Below are positions 16,932 through 24,819 of a stretch of DNA of 58,431 nt, piece by piece. Position 1 is the first letter of the stretch; the number at the start of each line of letters is the position of its first letter. Position numbers and translations under genes: made by a program. The stretch spans positions 1-58,431 of the forward strand of contig NZ_JAERUC010000162.1 of assembly GCF_016745505.1 (NCBI RefSeq), in the 5' to 3' direction. The notes beneath the pieces were generated by a model, which saw only the letters and a program-made list of their open reading frames with translations, was not told where the DNA came from and did not search any database. Origin of the DNA: Streptomyces silvae. Lineage in GTDB: Bacteria; Actinomycetota; Actinomycetes; Streptomycetales; Streptomycetaceae.

Positions 16932-16990
16932 AGATCACAAAGACGTTGCTGTACCCCGTGTCGCAGATCACAGGACGGCAGGCATAGGAT
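16932..16990 (+). promoter_or_regulatory. nuo operon promoter with paired AGATCACA repeats
   Basis: A -10-like TAGGAT is at 16985-16990. Upstream, AGATCACA occurs twice (16932-16939 and 16965-16972), 33 bp apart, about three helical turns, consistent with binding of a regulator on one face of the DNA. I see no good -35 at the usual distance. The leader to nuoA would be about 105 nt. Confidence 0.5.
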
Positions 16991-17005
16991 GCGGGGCAGT
17001 CGGGC

Positions 17006-17023
17006 TTGTGAACTGCCTCACAT
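17006..17023. promoter_or_regulatory. Putative Rex operator (ROP-like site) upstream of nuoA
   Basis: TTGTGAACTGCCTCACAT matches the Rex operator pattern TGTGAAC...TCACA (consensus TGTGAACGCGTTCACA) at 12 of 16 positions, with both TGTGA/TCACA ends intact. It lies 16 nt past the -10, where bound protein would block transcription. Rex control of nuoA-N by NADH/NAD+ is established in S. coelicolor; its presence here is inferred from the match. Confidence 0.72.
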
Positions 17024-17102
17024 GTGCACGATCTTGATGAGGTGGCGAGCCGGTCGCCCGATGCGGTCCAACGGTCAAGGACGACTGGAAGGAGCGAGGA
17101 GC

Positions 17103-17462
17103 GTGAATGCCTACGCGCCCATCCTCGTGCTCGGCGCCCTCGGGGCAGGGTTTGCGATCTTCTCCGTGGTCATGGCCACGCTTATCGGCCCCAAGCGGTA
17201 CAACCGGGCAAAGCTCGAAGCGTACGAGTGCGGTATCGAACCCACCCCCACTCCAGCCGGAGGCGGCCGTTTCCCCATCAAGTACTACCTGACGGCGATG
17301 CTGTTCATCGTCTTCGACATCGAGATCGTCTTCCTCTATCCCTGGGCGGTCACCTTCGACGCCCTGGGGATCTTCGGGCTCGTGGAGATGCTGCTCTTCG
17401 TGCTCACCGTCTTCGTCGCCTACGCGTATGTGTGGCGCCGGGGCGGCCTGGAATGGGACTGA
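17103..17462 (+). CDS. nuoA: NADH-quinone oxidoreductase subunit A
   Basis: 119 aa, standard length. Three transmembrane helices: about 5-27, 62-84 and 90-112. The conserved loop KRYNRAKLEAYECGIEPTP contains the Cys that lines the quinone-site region of complex I. GTG 17103 is chosen because GGAAGGAGCGAGGAG is directly upstream; the longer open frame begins inside the leader with no coding bias. First gene of the operon, 18 bp before nuoB. Confidence 0.96.
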   Translation: MNAYAPILVLGALGAGFAIFSVVMATLIGPKRYNRAKLEAYECGIEPTPTPAGGGRFPIKYYLTAMLFIVFDIEIVFLYPWAVTFDALGIFGLVEMLLFVLTVFVAYAYVWRRGGLEWD

Positions 17463-17480
17463 GGGGCTGAGGGGCACACC

Positions 17481-18035
17481 ATGGGACTCGAAGAGAAGCT
17501 GCCGAGCGGCTTCGTGCTGACCACCGTCGAGCAGGCCGCCGGCTGGGTACGGAAATCCTCCGTCTTCCCCGCCACCTTCGGCCTCGCCTGCTGCGCCATC
17601 GAGATGATGACGACCGGCGCGGGACGGTACGACCTGGCCCGTTTCGGGATGGAGGTCTTCCGCGGATCGCCGCGGCAGGCGGATCTGATGATCGTGGCAG
17701 GGCGGGTCAGCCAGAAGATGGCACCCGTCCTGCGGCAGGTCTACGACCAGATGCCCAGCCCCAAGTGGGTCATTTCCATGGGGGTTTGCGCGTCATCGGG
17801 TGGAATGTTCAACAATTACGCCATTGTTCAGGGTGTTGATCATATTGTCCCGGTAGACATCTATCTGCCGGGGTGCCCGCCGCGCCCCGAGATGCTGATC
17901 GACGCCATTCTCAAGCTCCACCAGAAGATCCAGGGCTCCAAGCTCGGGGTCAACGCGGAGGAGGCCGCCCGCGAGGCGGAGGAGGCGGCGCTCAACGCAC
18001 TCCCCCTGATCGAGATGAAGGGGCTGCTGCGATGA
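17481..18035 (+). CDS. nuoB: NADH-quinone oxidoreductase subunit B (N2 cluster)
   Basis: 184 aa. Carries the [4Fe-4S] cluster N2 that hands electrons to menaquinone: ligands Cys37-Cys38 (FGLACCAIEMM), Cys103 (MGVCASSGGMF) and Cys132 (LPGCPPRPE). The last 35 residues are an Ala/Glu-rich tail (AEEAAREAEEAA) common in actinobacteria. ATG 17481 has GAGGGGC upstream. The stop overlaps the nuoC start. Odd point: codons for about residues 95-128 are markedly AT-ended (runs such as AAT, ATT, GTT, GAT, CAT), unlike the rest of the operon, although the protein there is fully conserved in pattern. Confidence 0.97.
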   Translation: MGLEEKLPSGFVLTTVEQAAGWVRKSSVFPATFGLACCAIEMMTTGAGRYDLARFGMEVFRGSPRQADLMIVAGRVSQKMAPVLRQVYDQMPSPKWVISMGVCASSGGMFNNYAIVQGVDHIVPVDIYLPGCPPRPEMLIDAILKLHQKIQGSKLGVNAEEAAREAEEAALNALPLIEMKGLLR

Positions 18036-18748
18036 GCGACGAGCAGAACGACAACAGCGGGCAGGTGCCCGTCCCGCGCGACGACTCCGGTGAGGTCATC
18101 GGCGTACGCAAGGGCATGTTCGGCGCCAACAACGGCGGTGACACCTCCGGCTACGGCGGACTCGTCCGCACGGTGACCCTGCCGGGGGCCACCTCCCGGC
18201 CGTACGGCGGCTGGTTCGACGAGGTCGCCGACGAGCTGGAAGGGGCCCTGGAGGAACAGGACCTGCTGCCGGCCAACGCCATCGGGAAGACGGTCGTCGA
18301 CCGGGGCGAGATCACCTTCTTCGTCGCCCGCGAGCACCTGGTCCAGGTCGCCCGCACCCTGCGCGACGACCCCGCCCTGCGCTTCGAGCTCTGTACGGGT
18401 GTCAGCGGCGTCCACTACCTGGGCGACAAGGGACGCGAACTGCACGCGGTCTACCACCTGCGCTCGCTCACCCACGGGCGGCTGATCCGCCTGGAGGTGT
18501 CGGCGCCGGACAGCGACCCGCACATCCCGTCCCTCGTCGGGGTCTACCCGACCAACGACTGGCACGAGCGCGAGACCTACGACTTCTTCGGGCTGATCTT
18601 CGACGGGCACCCCGCCCTGACGCGGATCATGATGCCGGACGACTGGCAGGGCTTCCCGCAGCGCAAGGACTACCCGCTCGGCGGCATCGCCGTCGAGTAC
18701 AAGGGCGCCCAGATCCCGGCTCCGGACCAGCGGAGGTCGTACAGCTGA
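18032..18748 (+). CDS. nuoC: NADH-quinone oxidoreductase subunit C
   Basis: 238 aa hydrophilic peripheral-arm subunit. After a variable, polar N-terminus of about 65 residues comes the 30-kDa subunit domain, ending with the signature ERETYDFFGLIFDGHPALTR and DDWQGFPQRKDYPLGG. ATGA overlap with nuoB (start 18032, nuoB stop 18033-18035) indicates translational coupling; its own stop overlaps the nuoD ATG in the same way. NuoC and NuoD are separate here, not fused as in E. coli. Confidence 0.96.
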   Translation: MSDEQNDNSGQVPVPRDDSGEVIGVRKGMFGANNGGDTSGYGGLVRTVTLPGATSRPYGGWFDEVADELEGALEEQDLLPANAIGKTVVDRGEITFFVAREHLVQVARTLRDDPALRFELCTGVSGVHYLGDKGRELHAVYHLRSLTHGRLIRLEVSAPDSDPHIPSLVGVYPTNDWHERETYDFFGLIFDGHPALTRIMMPDDWQGFPQRKDYPLGGIAVEYKGAQIPAPDQRRSYS

Positions 18749-20082
18749 TGACCACTCCCCACGCAACTCCCCACGCCACGCCCCGCGCCACGACCGAGGG
18801 GACTGTATATACGGTCACCGGCGGCGACTGGGACGAGGTCGTCGAGTCCGCCGCCACGTCGGACGACGAACGCATCATCGTCAACATGGGTCCCCAGCAC
18901 CCGTCCACGCACGGCGTGCTGCGGCTGATCCTGGAGATCGACGGCGAGACCGTCACCGAGGCCCGCTGCGGCATCGGCTACCTCCACACCGGCATCGAGA
19001 AGAACCTCGAATTCCGGAACTGGACGCAGGGCACCACCTTCGTGACCCGCATGGACTACCTGACCCCGTTCTTCAACGAGGCGGCGTACTGCCTCGGGGT
19101 CGAGAAGCTCCTCGGCATCGAGGACCAGATCCCGGACCGGGCCACCGTCCTGCGCGTGCTCCTGATGGAGCTCAACCGGATCTCCTCGCACCTGGTGTGC
19201 ATCGCCACCGGCGGCATGGAGCTCGGCGCCACGACGATCATGATCTACGGGTTCCGCGACCGTGAACTCGTCCTCGACCTCTTCGAGCTGATCACCGGCC
19301 TGCGGATGAACCACGCGTTCATCCGGCCCGGCGGCCTCGCCCAGGACCTGCCCATGGGCGCGATCGACCGGCTCCGCGAGTTCGTGAAGACCATGAAGAA
19401 GAACCTGCCGGAGTACGACAAGCTCGCGACCGGCAACCCCATCTTCAAGGCCCGCATGCAGGACGTCGGCTATCTCGACCTGACCGGCTGCATGGCGCTC
19501 GGCGCCACCGGTCCGGTCCTCAGGTCCGCCGGCCTCCCGCACGACCTGCGCAAGACCGATCCGTACTGCGGCTACGAGACGTACGACTTCGACGTCCCCA
19601 CCGCGGACACCTGCGACGCCTACGGCCGCTTCCTCATCCGGCTGGAGGAGATGCGCCAGTCGCTCAGGATCGTCGAGCAGTGCCTGGAACGGCTGGAGCC
19701 GGGCCCGGTCATGGTCGCCGACAAGAAGATCGCCTGGCCCGCGCAGCTCGCGCTGGGACCCGACGGACTCGGCAACTCGCTGGACCACATCAAGAAGATC
19801 ATGGGCACCTCCATGGAGGCCCTGATCCACCACTTCAAGCTGGTGACCGAGGGCTTCCGGGTCCCGGCCGGGCAGACGTACACCGCCATAGAGTCCCCCA
19901 AGGGCGAACTCGGCGTGCACGTCGTCTCGGACGGCGGCACGCGCCCCTTCCGGGTCCACTTCCGCGACCCGTCCTTCACCAATCTGCAGGCCATGGCGGC
20001 GATGTGCGAGGGCGGCCAGGTCGCCGACGTCATCGTCGCCGTCGCGTCCATCGACCCCGTGATGGGAGGCGTCGACCGGTGA
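18748..20082 (+). CDS. nuoD: NADH-quinone oxidoreductase subunit D
   Basis: 444 aa, the 49-kDa subunit that with NuoB forms the quinone-binding cavity. Conserved MGPQHPSTHGVLRLILEIDG, the TGIEKNLEFRNW segment, MDYLTPFFNEAAYCLGVEKL and the C-terminal CEGGQVADVIVAVASIDPVMGGVDR are all present; the terminal Arg is the family's usual end. ATG 18748 overlaps the nuoC stop by one base (TGATG). A short His/Ala/Thr repeat (TTPHATPHATPRATT) at the N-terminus, coded by near-identical DNA repeats, is variable sequence outside the conserved domain. Confidence 0.97.
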   Translation: MTTPHATPHATPRATTEGTVYTVTGGDWDEVVESAATSDDERIIVNMGPQHPSTHGVLRLILEIDGETVTEARCGIGYLHTGIEKNLEFRNWTQGTTFVTRMDYLTPFFNEAAYCLGVEKLLGIEDQIPDRATVLRVLLMELNRISSHLVCIATGGMELGATTIMIYGFRDRELVLDLFELITGLRMNHAFIRPGGLAQDLPMGAIDRLREFVKTMKKNLPEYDKLATGNPIFKARMQDVGYLDLTGCMALGATGPVLRSAGLPHDLRKTDPYCGYETYDFDVPTADTCDAYGRFLIRLEEMRQSLRIVEQCLERLEPGPVMVADKKIAWPAQLALGPDGLGNSLDHIKKIMGTSMEALIHHFKLVTEGFRVPAGQTYTAIESPKGELGVHVVSDGGTRPFRVHFRDPSFTNLQAMAAMCEGGQVADVIVAVASIDPVMGGVDR

Positions 20083-20942
20083 CCGCATCCAACCAAGAAG
20101 TCAGCCTGGGGATGCCGCAGCTCCCCGCCCCCGCCTACCCGGCCGAGGTCCTCGCCCGGCTCGAGGCGGACGCGAAGGAGGTGATCGCCCGCTACCCCGG
20201 CAGCCGTTCCGCGCTCCTGCCCCTGCTGCACCTGGTGCAGTCCGAGGAGGGATACGTCTCCCGTACGGGCATGGCGTTCTGCGCCGACCAACTCGGCCTC
20301 ACCACCGCCGAGGTCACCGCGGTCGCCACCTTCTACACGATGTACCGCCGCCGGCCGAGCGGCGACTACCAGGTCGGGGTCTGCACCAACACCCTGTGCG
20401 CGGTCATGGGCGGCGACGCCATCTTCGACCAGCTCAAGGATCACCTGGGCGTCGGCAACGACGAGACCACCGAGGACGGCAAGGTCACCCTCGAACACAT
20501 CGAGTGCAACGCGGCCTGCGACTTCGCACCCGTCGTGATGGTCAACTGGGAGTTCTTCGACAACCAGACGCCCGAGAGCGCGACCCGCCTGGTCGACGAC
20601 CTGATCGCCGGCCGCACCGTCGAGCCCACCCGTGGCGCGCCCCTCTGCACGTACAAGGAGACCGCCCGGATCCTGGCCGGCTTCCCCGACACGCGCCCCG
20701 GCGCCGTCGAGGCGAGCGGCGGGGCGGGGGCCGCCTCGCTGGTCGGGCTGAAGCTCGCCCGGGGCGAGGCCGGACCGCAGGCACGCGTGGTCGGACAGCG
20801 GGGCGAGCGGGCGGGCGACGAGGCACCGCGCGACGAACCGCAGAAGGGCGCCGAGCACCTCAGCTCCCATGACGCGCCACAGCAGACCTCGGCCTCCGAC
20901 CCGGACAACCCGGCCGGGCCCGCCGCCGAGGAGGGGGAGTGA
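20079..20942 (+). CDS. nuoE: NADH-quinone oxidoreductase subunit E with long acidic tail
   Basis: 287 aa. The thioredoxin-like 24-kDa domain carries the [2Fe-2S] cluster N1a, with ligands Cys102, Cys107 (VCTNTLC), Cys143 and Cys147 (ECNAAC). Residues after about 200 form a low-complexity, charged and probably disordered tail of some 85 residues rich in Gly, Ala, Glu, Asp and Pro, making the protein much longer than the E. coli subunit (166 aa). GTG 20079 overlaps the nuoD stop (GTGA). Part of the NADH-oxidising module with NuoF and NuoG. Confidence 0.95.
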   Translation: MTASNQEVSLGMPQLPAPAYPAEVLARLEADAKEVIARYPGSRSALLPLLHLVQSEEGYVSRTGMAFCADQLGLTTAEVTAVATFYTMYRRRPSGDYQVGVCTNTLCAVMGGDAIFDQLKDHLGVGNDETTEDGKVTLEHIECNAACDFAPVVMVNWEFFDNQTPESATRLVDDLIAGRTVEPTRGAPLCTYKETARILAGFPDTRPGAVEASGGAGAASLVGLKLARGEAGPQARVVGQRGERAGDEAPRDEPQKGAEHLSSHDAPQQTSASDPDNPAGPAAEEGE

Positions 20943-22315
20943 TGACCTTGGCAGCCGAGATCGACAAGAACGGGACCAGCCCGGAGAAGCTCCTGGCCCC
21001 CGTCCTCTCCTCCTTCTGGGACGAGCCCGAGTCCTGGACGCTGGACACCTACCGCCGCCACGAGGGGTACGAGGGCCTGCGCAAGGCCCTGGCCATGGAG
21101 CCCGACGACCTCATCGCGTACGTCAAGGACTCCGGTCTGCGCGGACGCGGGGGCGCGGGCTTCCCCACCGGGATGAAGTGGCAGTTCATCCCGCAGGGCG
21201 ACGGCAAGCCGCACTACCTCGTGGTCAACGCCGACGAGTCGGAGCCCGGGACCTGCAAGGACATCCCGCTCCTCTTCGCCAACCCGCACAGCCTCATCGA
21301 GGGCATCGTGATCGCCTGTTACGCGATCCGCTCCTCCCACGCCTTCATCTATCTGCGCGGTGAGGTCGTCCCCGTACTGCGGCGGCTGCACGAGGCCGTG
21401 CGCGAGGCGTACGAGGCGGGCTACCTCGGGACGAACATCCTGGGTTCCGGGCTCGACCTGGAACTCACCGTGCACGCGGGCGCGGGCGCCTACATCTGCG
21501 GTGAGGAGACCGCGCTGCTCGACTCGCTCGAAGGACGGCGCGGCCAGCCCCGGCTGCGCCCGCCCTTCCCCGCGGTCGCCGGTCTGTACGCCTGCCCCAC
21601 CGTGGTGAACAACGTCGAGTCCATCGCCTCGGTTCCCGCGATCCTGAACAAGGGCAAGGACTGGTTCAAGTCGATGGGCAGCGAGAAGTCCCCGGGCTTC
21701 ACGCTGTACTCGCTCAGCGGACACGTCACCAGCCCCGGCCAGTACGAGGCCCCGCTCGGCATCACCCTGCGCCAGCTGCTCGACATGAGCGGCGGCATCC
21801 GGGCCGGGCACCGCCTCAAGTTCTGGACACCGGGCGGCTCCTCCACCCCGATGTTCACCGACGAGCACCTCGACGTCCCCCTGGACTACGAGGGCGTCGG
21901 CGCCGCCGGATCCATGCTCGGCACCAAGGCGCTGCAGTGCTTCGACGAGACCACCTGCGTGGTGCGCGCCGTCACCCGCTGGACCGAGTTCTACGCCCAT
22001 GAGTCCTGCGGCAAGTGCACACCCTGCCGCGAGGGGACGTACTGGCTCGTCCAGCTGCTCCGCGACATCGAGGCCGGCAAGGGACAGATGGCCGACCTCG
22101 ACAAGCTCAACGACATCGCGGACAACATCAACGGCAAGTCCTTCTGCGCGCTCGGCGACGGCGCCGCCTCGCCGATCTTCTCCTCGCTGAAGTACTTCCG
22201 GGAGGAGTACGAGCAGCACATCACCGGCAAGGGCTGCCCCTTCGACCCGGCCAGGTCGACCCTCTGGGCCGACGGCACAGACGACAAGAACGCTCACCGG
22301 GGGGTGAACGCATGA
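20939..22315 (+). CDS. nuoF: NADH-quinone oxidoreductase subunit F (NADH and FMN binding)
   Basis: 458 aa. Entry point for electrons: NADH/FMN-binding GLRGRGGAGFPTGMKW (about 65-80), the VVNADESEPGTCKD segment and GAGAYICGEETALLDSLEG. The [4Fe-4S] cluster N3 is bound by ESCGKCTPCREG (Cys about 357, 360, 363) and a fourth Cys about 403 (SFCALGDG). ATG 20939 overlaps the nuoE stop (ATGA), so the two are translationally coupled. All catalytic features are intact. Confidence 0.97.
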   Translation: MMTLAAEIDKNGTSPEKLLAPVLSSFWDEPESWTLDTYRRHEGYEGLRKALAMEPDDLIAYVKDSGLRGRGGAGFPTGMKWQFIPQGDGKPHYLVVNADESEPGTCKDIPLLFANPHSLIEGIVIACYAIRSSHAFIYLRGEVVPVLRRLHEAVREAYEAGYLGTNILGSGLDLELTVHAGAGAYICGEETALLDSLEGRRGQPRLRPPFPAVAGLYACPTVVNNVESIASVPAILNKGKDWFKSMGSEKSPGFTLYSLSGHVTSPGQYEAPLGITLRQLLDMSGGIRAGHRLKFWTPGGSSTPMFTDEHLDVPLDYEGVGAAGSMLGTKALQCFDETTCVVRAVTRWTEFYAHESCGKCTPCREGTYWLVQLLRDIEAGKGQMADLDKLNDIADNINGKSFCALGDGAASPIFSSLKYFREEYEQHITGKGCPFDPARSTLWADGTDDKNAHRGVNA

Positions 22316-24819
22316 CAGTCACCACGAGTGCGCCCTCCGGGGGCGGCGAGGCGGCCGTTCCGCCCGAGGACCTCGTCACGCTCACGATCGACGGCATCGA
22401 GATCAGCGTGCCCAAGGGCACCCTGGTCATCCGCGCCGCCGAGCTCCTGGGCATCGAGATCCCGCGCTTCTGCGATCACCCGCTCCTCGACCCGGCCGGC
22501 GCCTGCCGGCAGTGCATCGTCGAGGTCGAGGGCCAGCGCAAGCCGATGGCGTCCTGCACCATCACGTGCACCGACGGCATGGTCGTGAAGTCGCAGATCA
22601 CCTCGCCCGTCGCGGAGAAGGCCCAGAAGGGGGTGATGGAGCTCCTGCTCATCAACCACCCGCTGGACTGCCCGGTCTGCGACAAGGGCGGCGAGTGCCC
22701 CCTGCAGAACCAGGCGATGTCGCACGGCGGCGCCGACTCCCGCTTCGACGGGAAGAAGCGCACCTTCGAGAAGCCCGTCCCCATCTCCACCCAGGTGCTG
22801 CTGGACCGCGAGCGGTGCGTGCTCTGCGCGCGCTGCACCCGGTTCTCCAACCAGGTGGCGGGCGACCCGATGATCGAGCTGATCGAGCGCGGCGCGCTCC
22901 AGCAGGTCGGCACCGGCGAGGGCGACCCCTTCGAGTCGTACTTCTCCGGGAACACCATCCAGATCTGCCCGGTCGGGGCGCTGACCTCGGCGGCGTACCG
23001 CTTCCGCTCCCGGCCCTTCGACCTGGTGTCGACGCCCTCCGTGTGCGAGCACTGCGCCGGCGGCTGCGCCACCCGGACCGACCACCGGCGCGGCAAGGTC
23101 ATGCGGCGGCTCGCCGCCAACGACCCCGAGGTCAACGAGGAGTGGCTCTGCGACAAGGGCCGCTTCGGCTTCCGCTACGCCCAGCAGCGCGACCGGCTCA
23201 CCACTCCGCTCGTACGCAACGCGGACGGTGTGCTGGAGCCGGCGAGCTGGCCCGAGGCGCTGGAAGCCGCGGCGGCCGGACTCTCGGGGGCGCGCGGCAG
23301 GTCCGGGGTGCTCACCGGCGGCCGGCTGACCGTCGAGGACGCCTACGCGTACAGCAAGTTCGCGCGGGTCGCCCTCGACACCAACGACATCGACTTCCGG
23401 GCCCGGGTCCACAGCGCCGAGGAGGCCGACTTCCTCGCCGCGCGGGTGGCCGGCCGCGGCCGTGACCTCGACGGCAGCGGCGTCACCTACACCGCGCTGG
23501 AGAAGGCCCCGGCCGTCCTGCTGGCCGGCTTCGAGTCCGAGGAGGAGGCGCCCGGCGTCTTCCTGAGGCTCCGCAAGGCGTTCCGCAAGCACGGGCAGCG
23601 GACCTTCGCCCTCGCCTCGCACACCAGCCGGGGCCTGGAGAAGGCGGGCGGCACCCTGCTCCCCGCCGCACCGGGCACCGAGACCGAGTGGCTGGACGCC
23701 CTCGCGGGCGGTGTCGGCCTGGAGGCCGAAGGGGCCGCCGCGGCCGAGGCGCTGCGCGGCGAGGGCGCCGTGATCGTGGTGGGCGAGCGGCTCGCCGCCG
23801 TGCCCGGCGGGCTGACCGCCGCGCTGCGCACCGCCACGGCGACCGGGGCCGCACTCGTGTGGATCCCGCGCCGGGCCGGCGAGCGCGGCGCGCTGGAGGC
23901 GGGCGCGCTCCCGTCGCTGCTGCCCGGCGGCCGTCCCGCGACGGACCCGCGGGCCCGGGAGGAGGTGGCGTCCGTCTGGGGCGTCGCCGAACTCCCCACC
24001 GGTTTCGGCCGCGACACCGGCCAGATCCTGGAGGCCGCGGCCTCCGGTGAGCTGGCGGCGCTGCTGGTCGCGGGCGTCGACCCGGAGGACCTGCCCGACC
24101 CGGCGGGCGCACTGCGCGCGCTGGACGAGGTCGGCTTCCTGGTCTCGCTGGAGCTGCGGCCCGGCGCGGTCACCGAGCGCGCCGACGTGGTCCTTCCCGT
24201 CGCGGCCGTCGCGGAGAAATCCGGCACCTTCCTCAACTGGGAGGGCAGGGCGCGGATGTTCGAGGCCGCGCTGAAGCCCGAGCAGCTGCCGAGGACGCTC
24301 TGCCCGACCGACGCGCGGGTGCTGCACATGCTGGCCGACGCACTCGACGTACGCCTCGCGCTGCCCGACCTGAAGGCGGCCCGGCGCGAGCTCGACCGGC
24401 TCGGCGGACGGCAGGACGGCTTCGCCGACGACCCGCGTGCGGCGTCCCGCCCGGTGCCCCGGCCCGGTGACGGCGAGGCGGTCCTCGCGGGCCACCGGAT
24501 GCTGCTCGACCGGGGCCGGCTCCAGGAGGGCGACGAGGCGCTGGCAGGCACCCGGCACGCGGCCGTCGCCCGGCTCTCCCCGGCCACCGCGGCCGAGTCC
24601 GGGGTGAAGGACGGCGATCTGCTGGCCGTCACCGGCCCCGCCGGCACCACCGAACTCACGCTGGCCGTCACCGAGATGCCGGACCGGGTGGTGTGGGTGC
24701 CGCTCAACTCCGTCGGCCGGGGCGTTCCCGCCGACACCGGCGCCCAGCCGGGCGGACTGGTCCGGATCGGTCCCGCCGCCCCGGGCTCCCACGTCGTGAC
24801 AACGGAGGTAGGAGAGTGA
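22312..24819 (+). CDS. nuoG: NADH-quinone oxidoreductase subunit G
   Basis: 835 aa. N-terminal ferredoxin-like 2Fe-2S domain (CDHPLLDPAGACRQC), then the His/Cys-type 4Fe-4S site, the DCPVCDKGGECPLQ and CVLCARCTRF clusters, and a molybdopterin-oxidoreductase-like domain (from about residue 240) whose first segment CEHCAGGC...CDKGRF keeps cysteines that may hold the extra N7-type cluster. No molybdenum cofactor is expected in complex I. The C-terminal end is MopB-like (VKDGDLLAVTGPAGTTEL). ATG 22312 overlaps the nuoF stop (ATGA). Confidence 0.96.
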   Translation: MTVTTSAPSGGGEAAVPPEDLVTLTIDGIEISVPKGTLVIRAAELLGIEIPRFCDHPLLDPAGACRQCIVEVEGQRKPMASCTITCTDGMVVKSQITSPVAEKAQKGVMELLLINHPLDCPVCDKGGECPLQNQAMSHGGADSRFDGKKRTFEKPVPISTQVLLDRERCVLCARCTRFSNQVAGDPMIELIERGALQQVGTGEGDPFESYFSGNTIQICPVGALTSAAYRFRSRPFDLVSTPSVCEHCAGGCATRTDHRRGKVMRRLAANDPEVNEEWLCDKGRFGFRYAQQRDRLTTPLVRNADGVLEPASWPEALEAAAAGLSGARGRSGVLTGGRLTVEDAYAYSKFARVALDTNDIDFRARVHSAEEADFLAARVAGRGRDLDGSGVTYTALEKAPAVLLAGFESEEEAPGVFLRLRKAFRKHGQRTFALASHTSRGLEKAGGTLLPAAPGTETEWLDALAGGVGLEAEGAAAAEALRGEGAVIVVGERLAAVPGGLTAALRTATATGAALVWIPRRAGERGALEAGALPSLLPGGRPATDPRAREEVASVWGVAELPTGFGRDTGQILEAAASGELAALLVAGVDPEDLPDPAGALRALDEVGFLVSLELRPGAVTERADVVLPVAAVAEKSGTFLNWEGRARMFEAALKPEQLPRTLCPTDARVLHMLADALDVRLALPDLKAARRELDRLGGRQDGFADDPRAASRPVPRPGDGEAVLAGHRMLLDRGRLQEGDEALAGTRHAAVARLSPATAAESGVKDGDLLAVTGPAGTTELTLAVTEMPDRVVWVPLNSVGRGVPADTGAQPGGLVRIGPAAPGSHVVTTEVGE

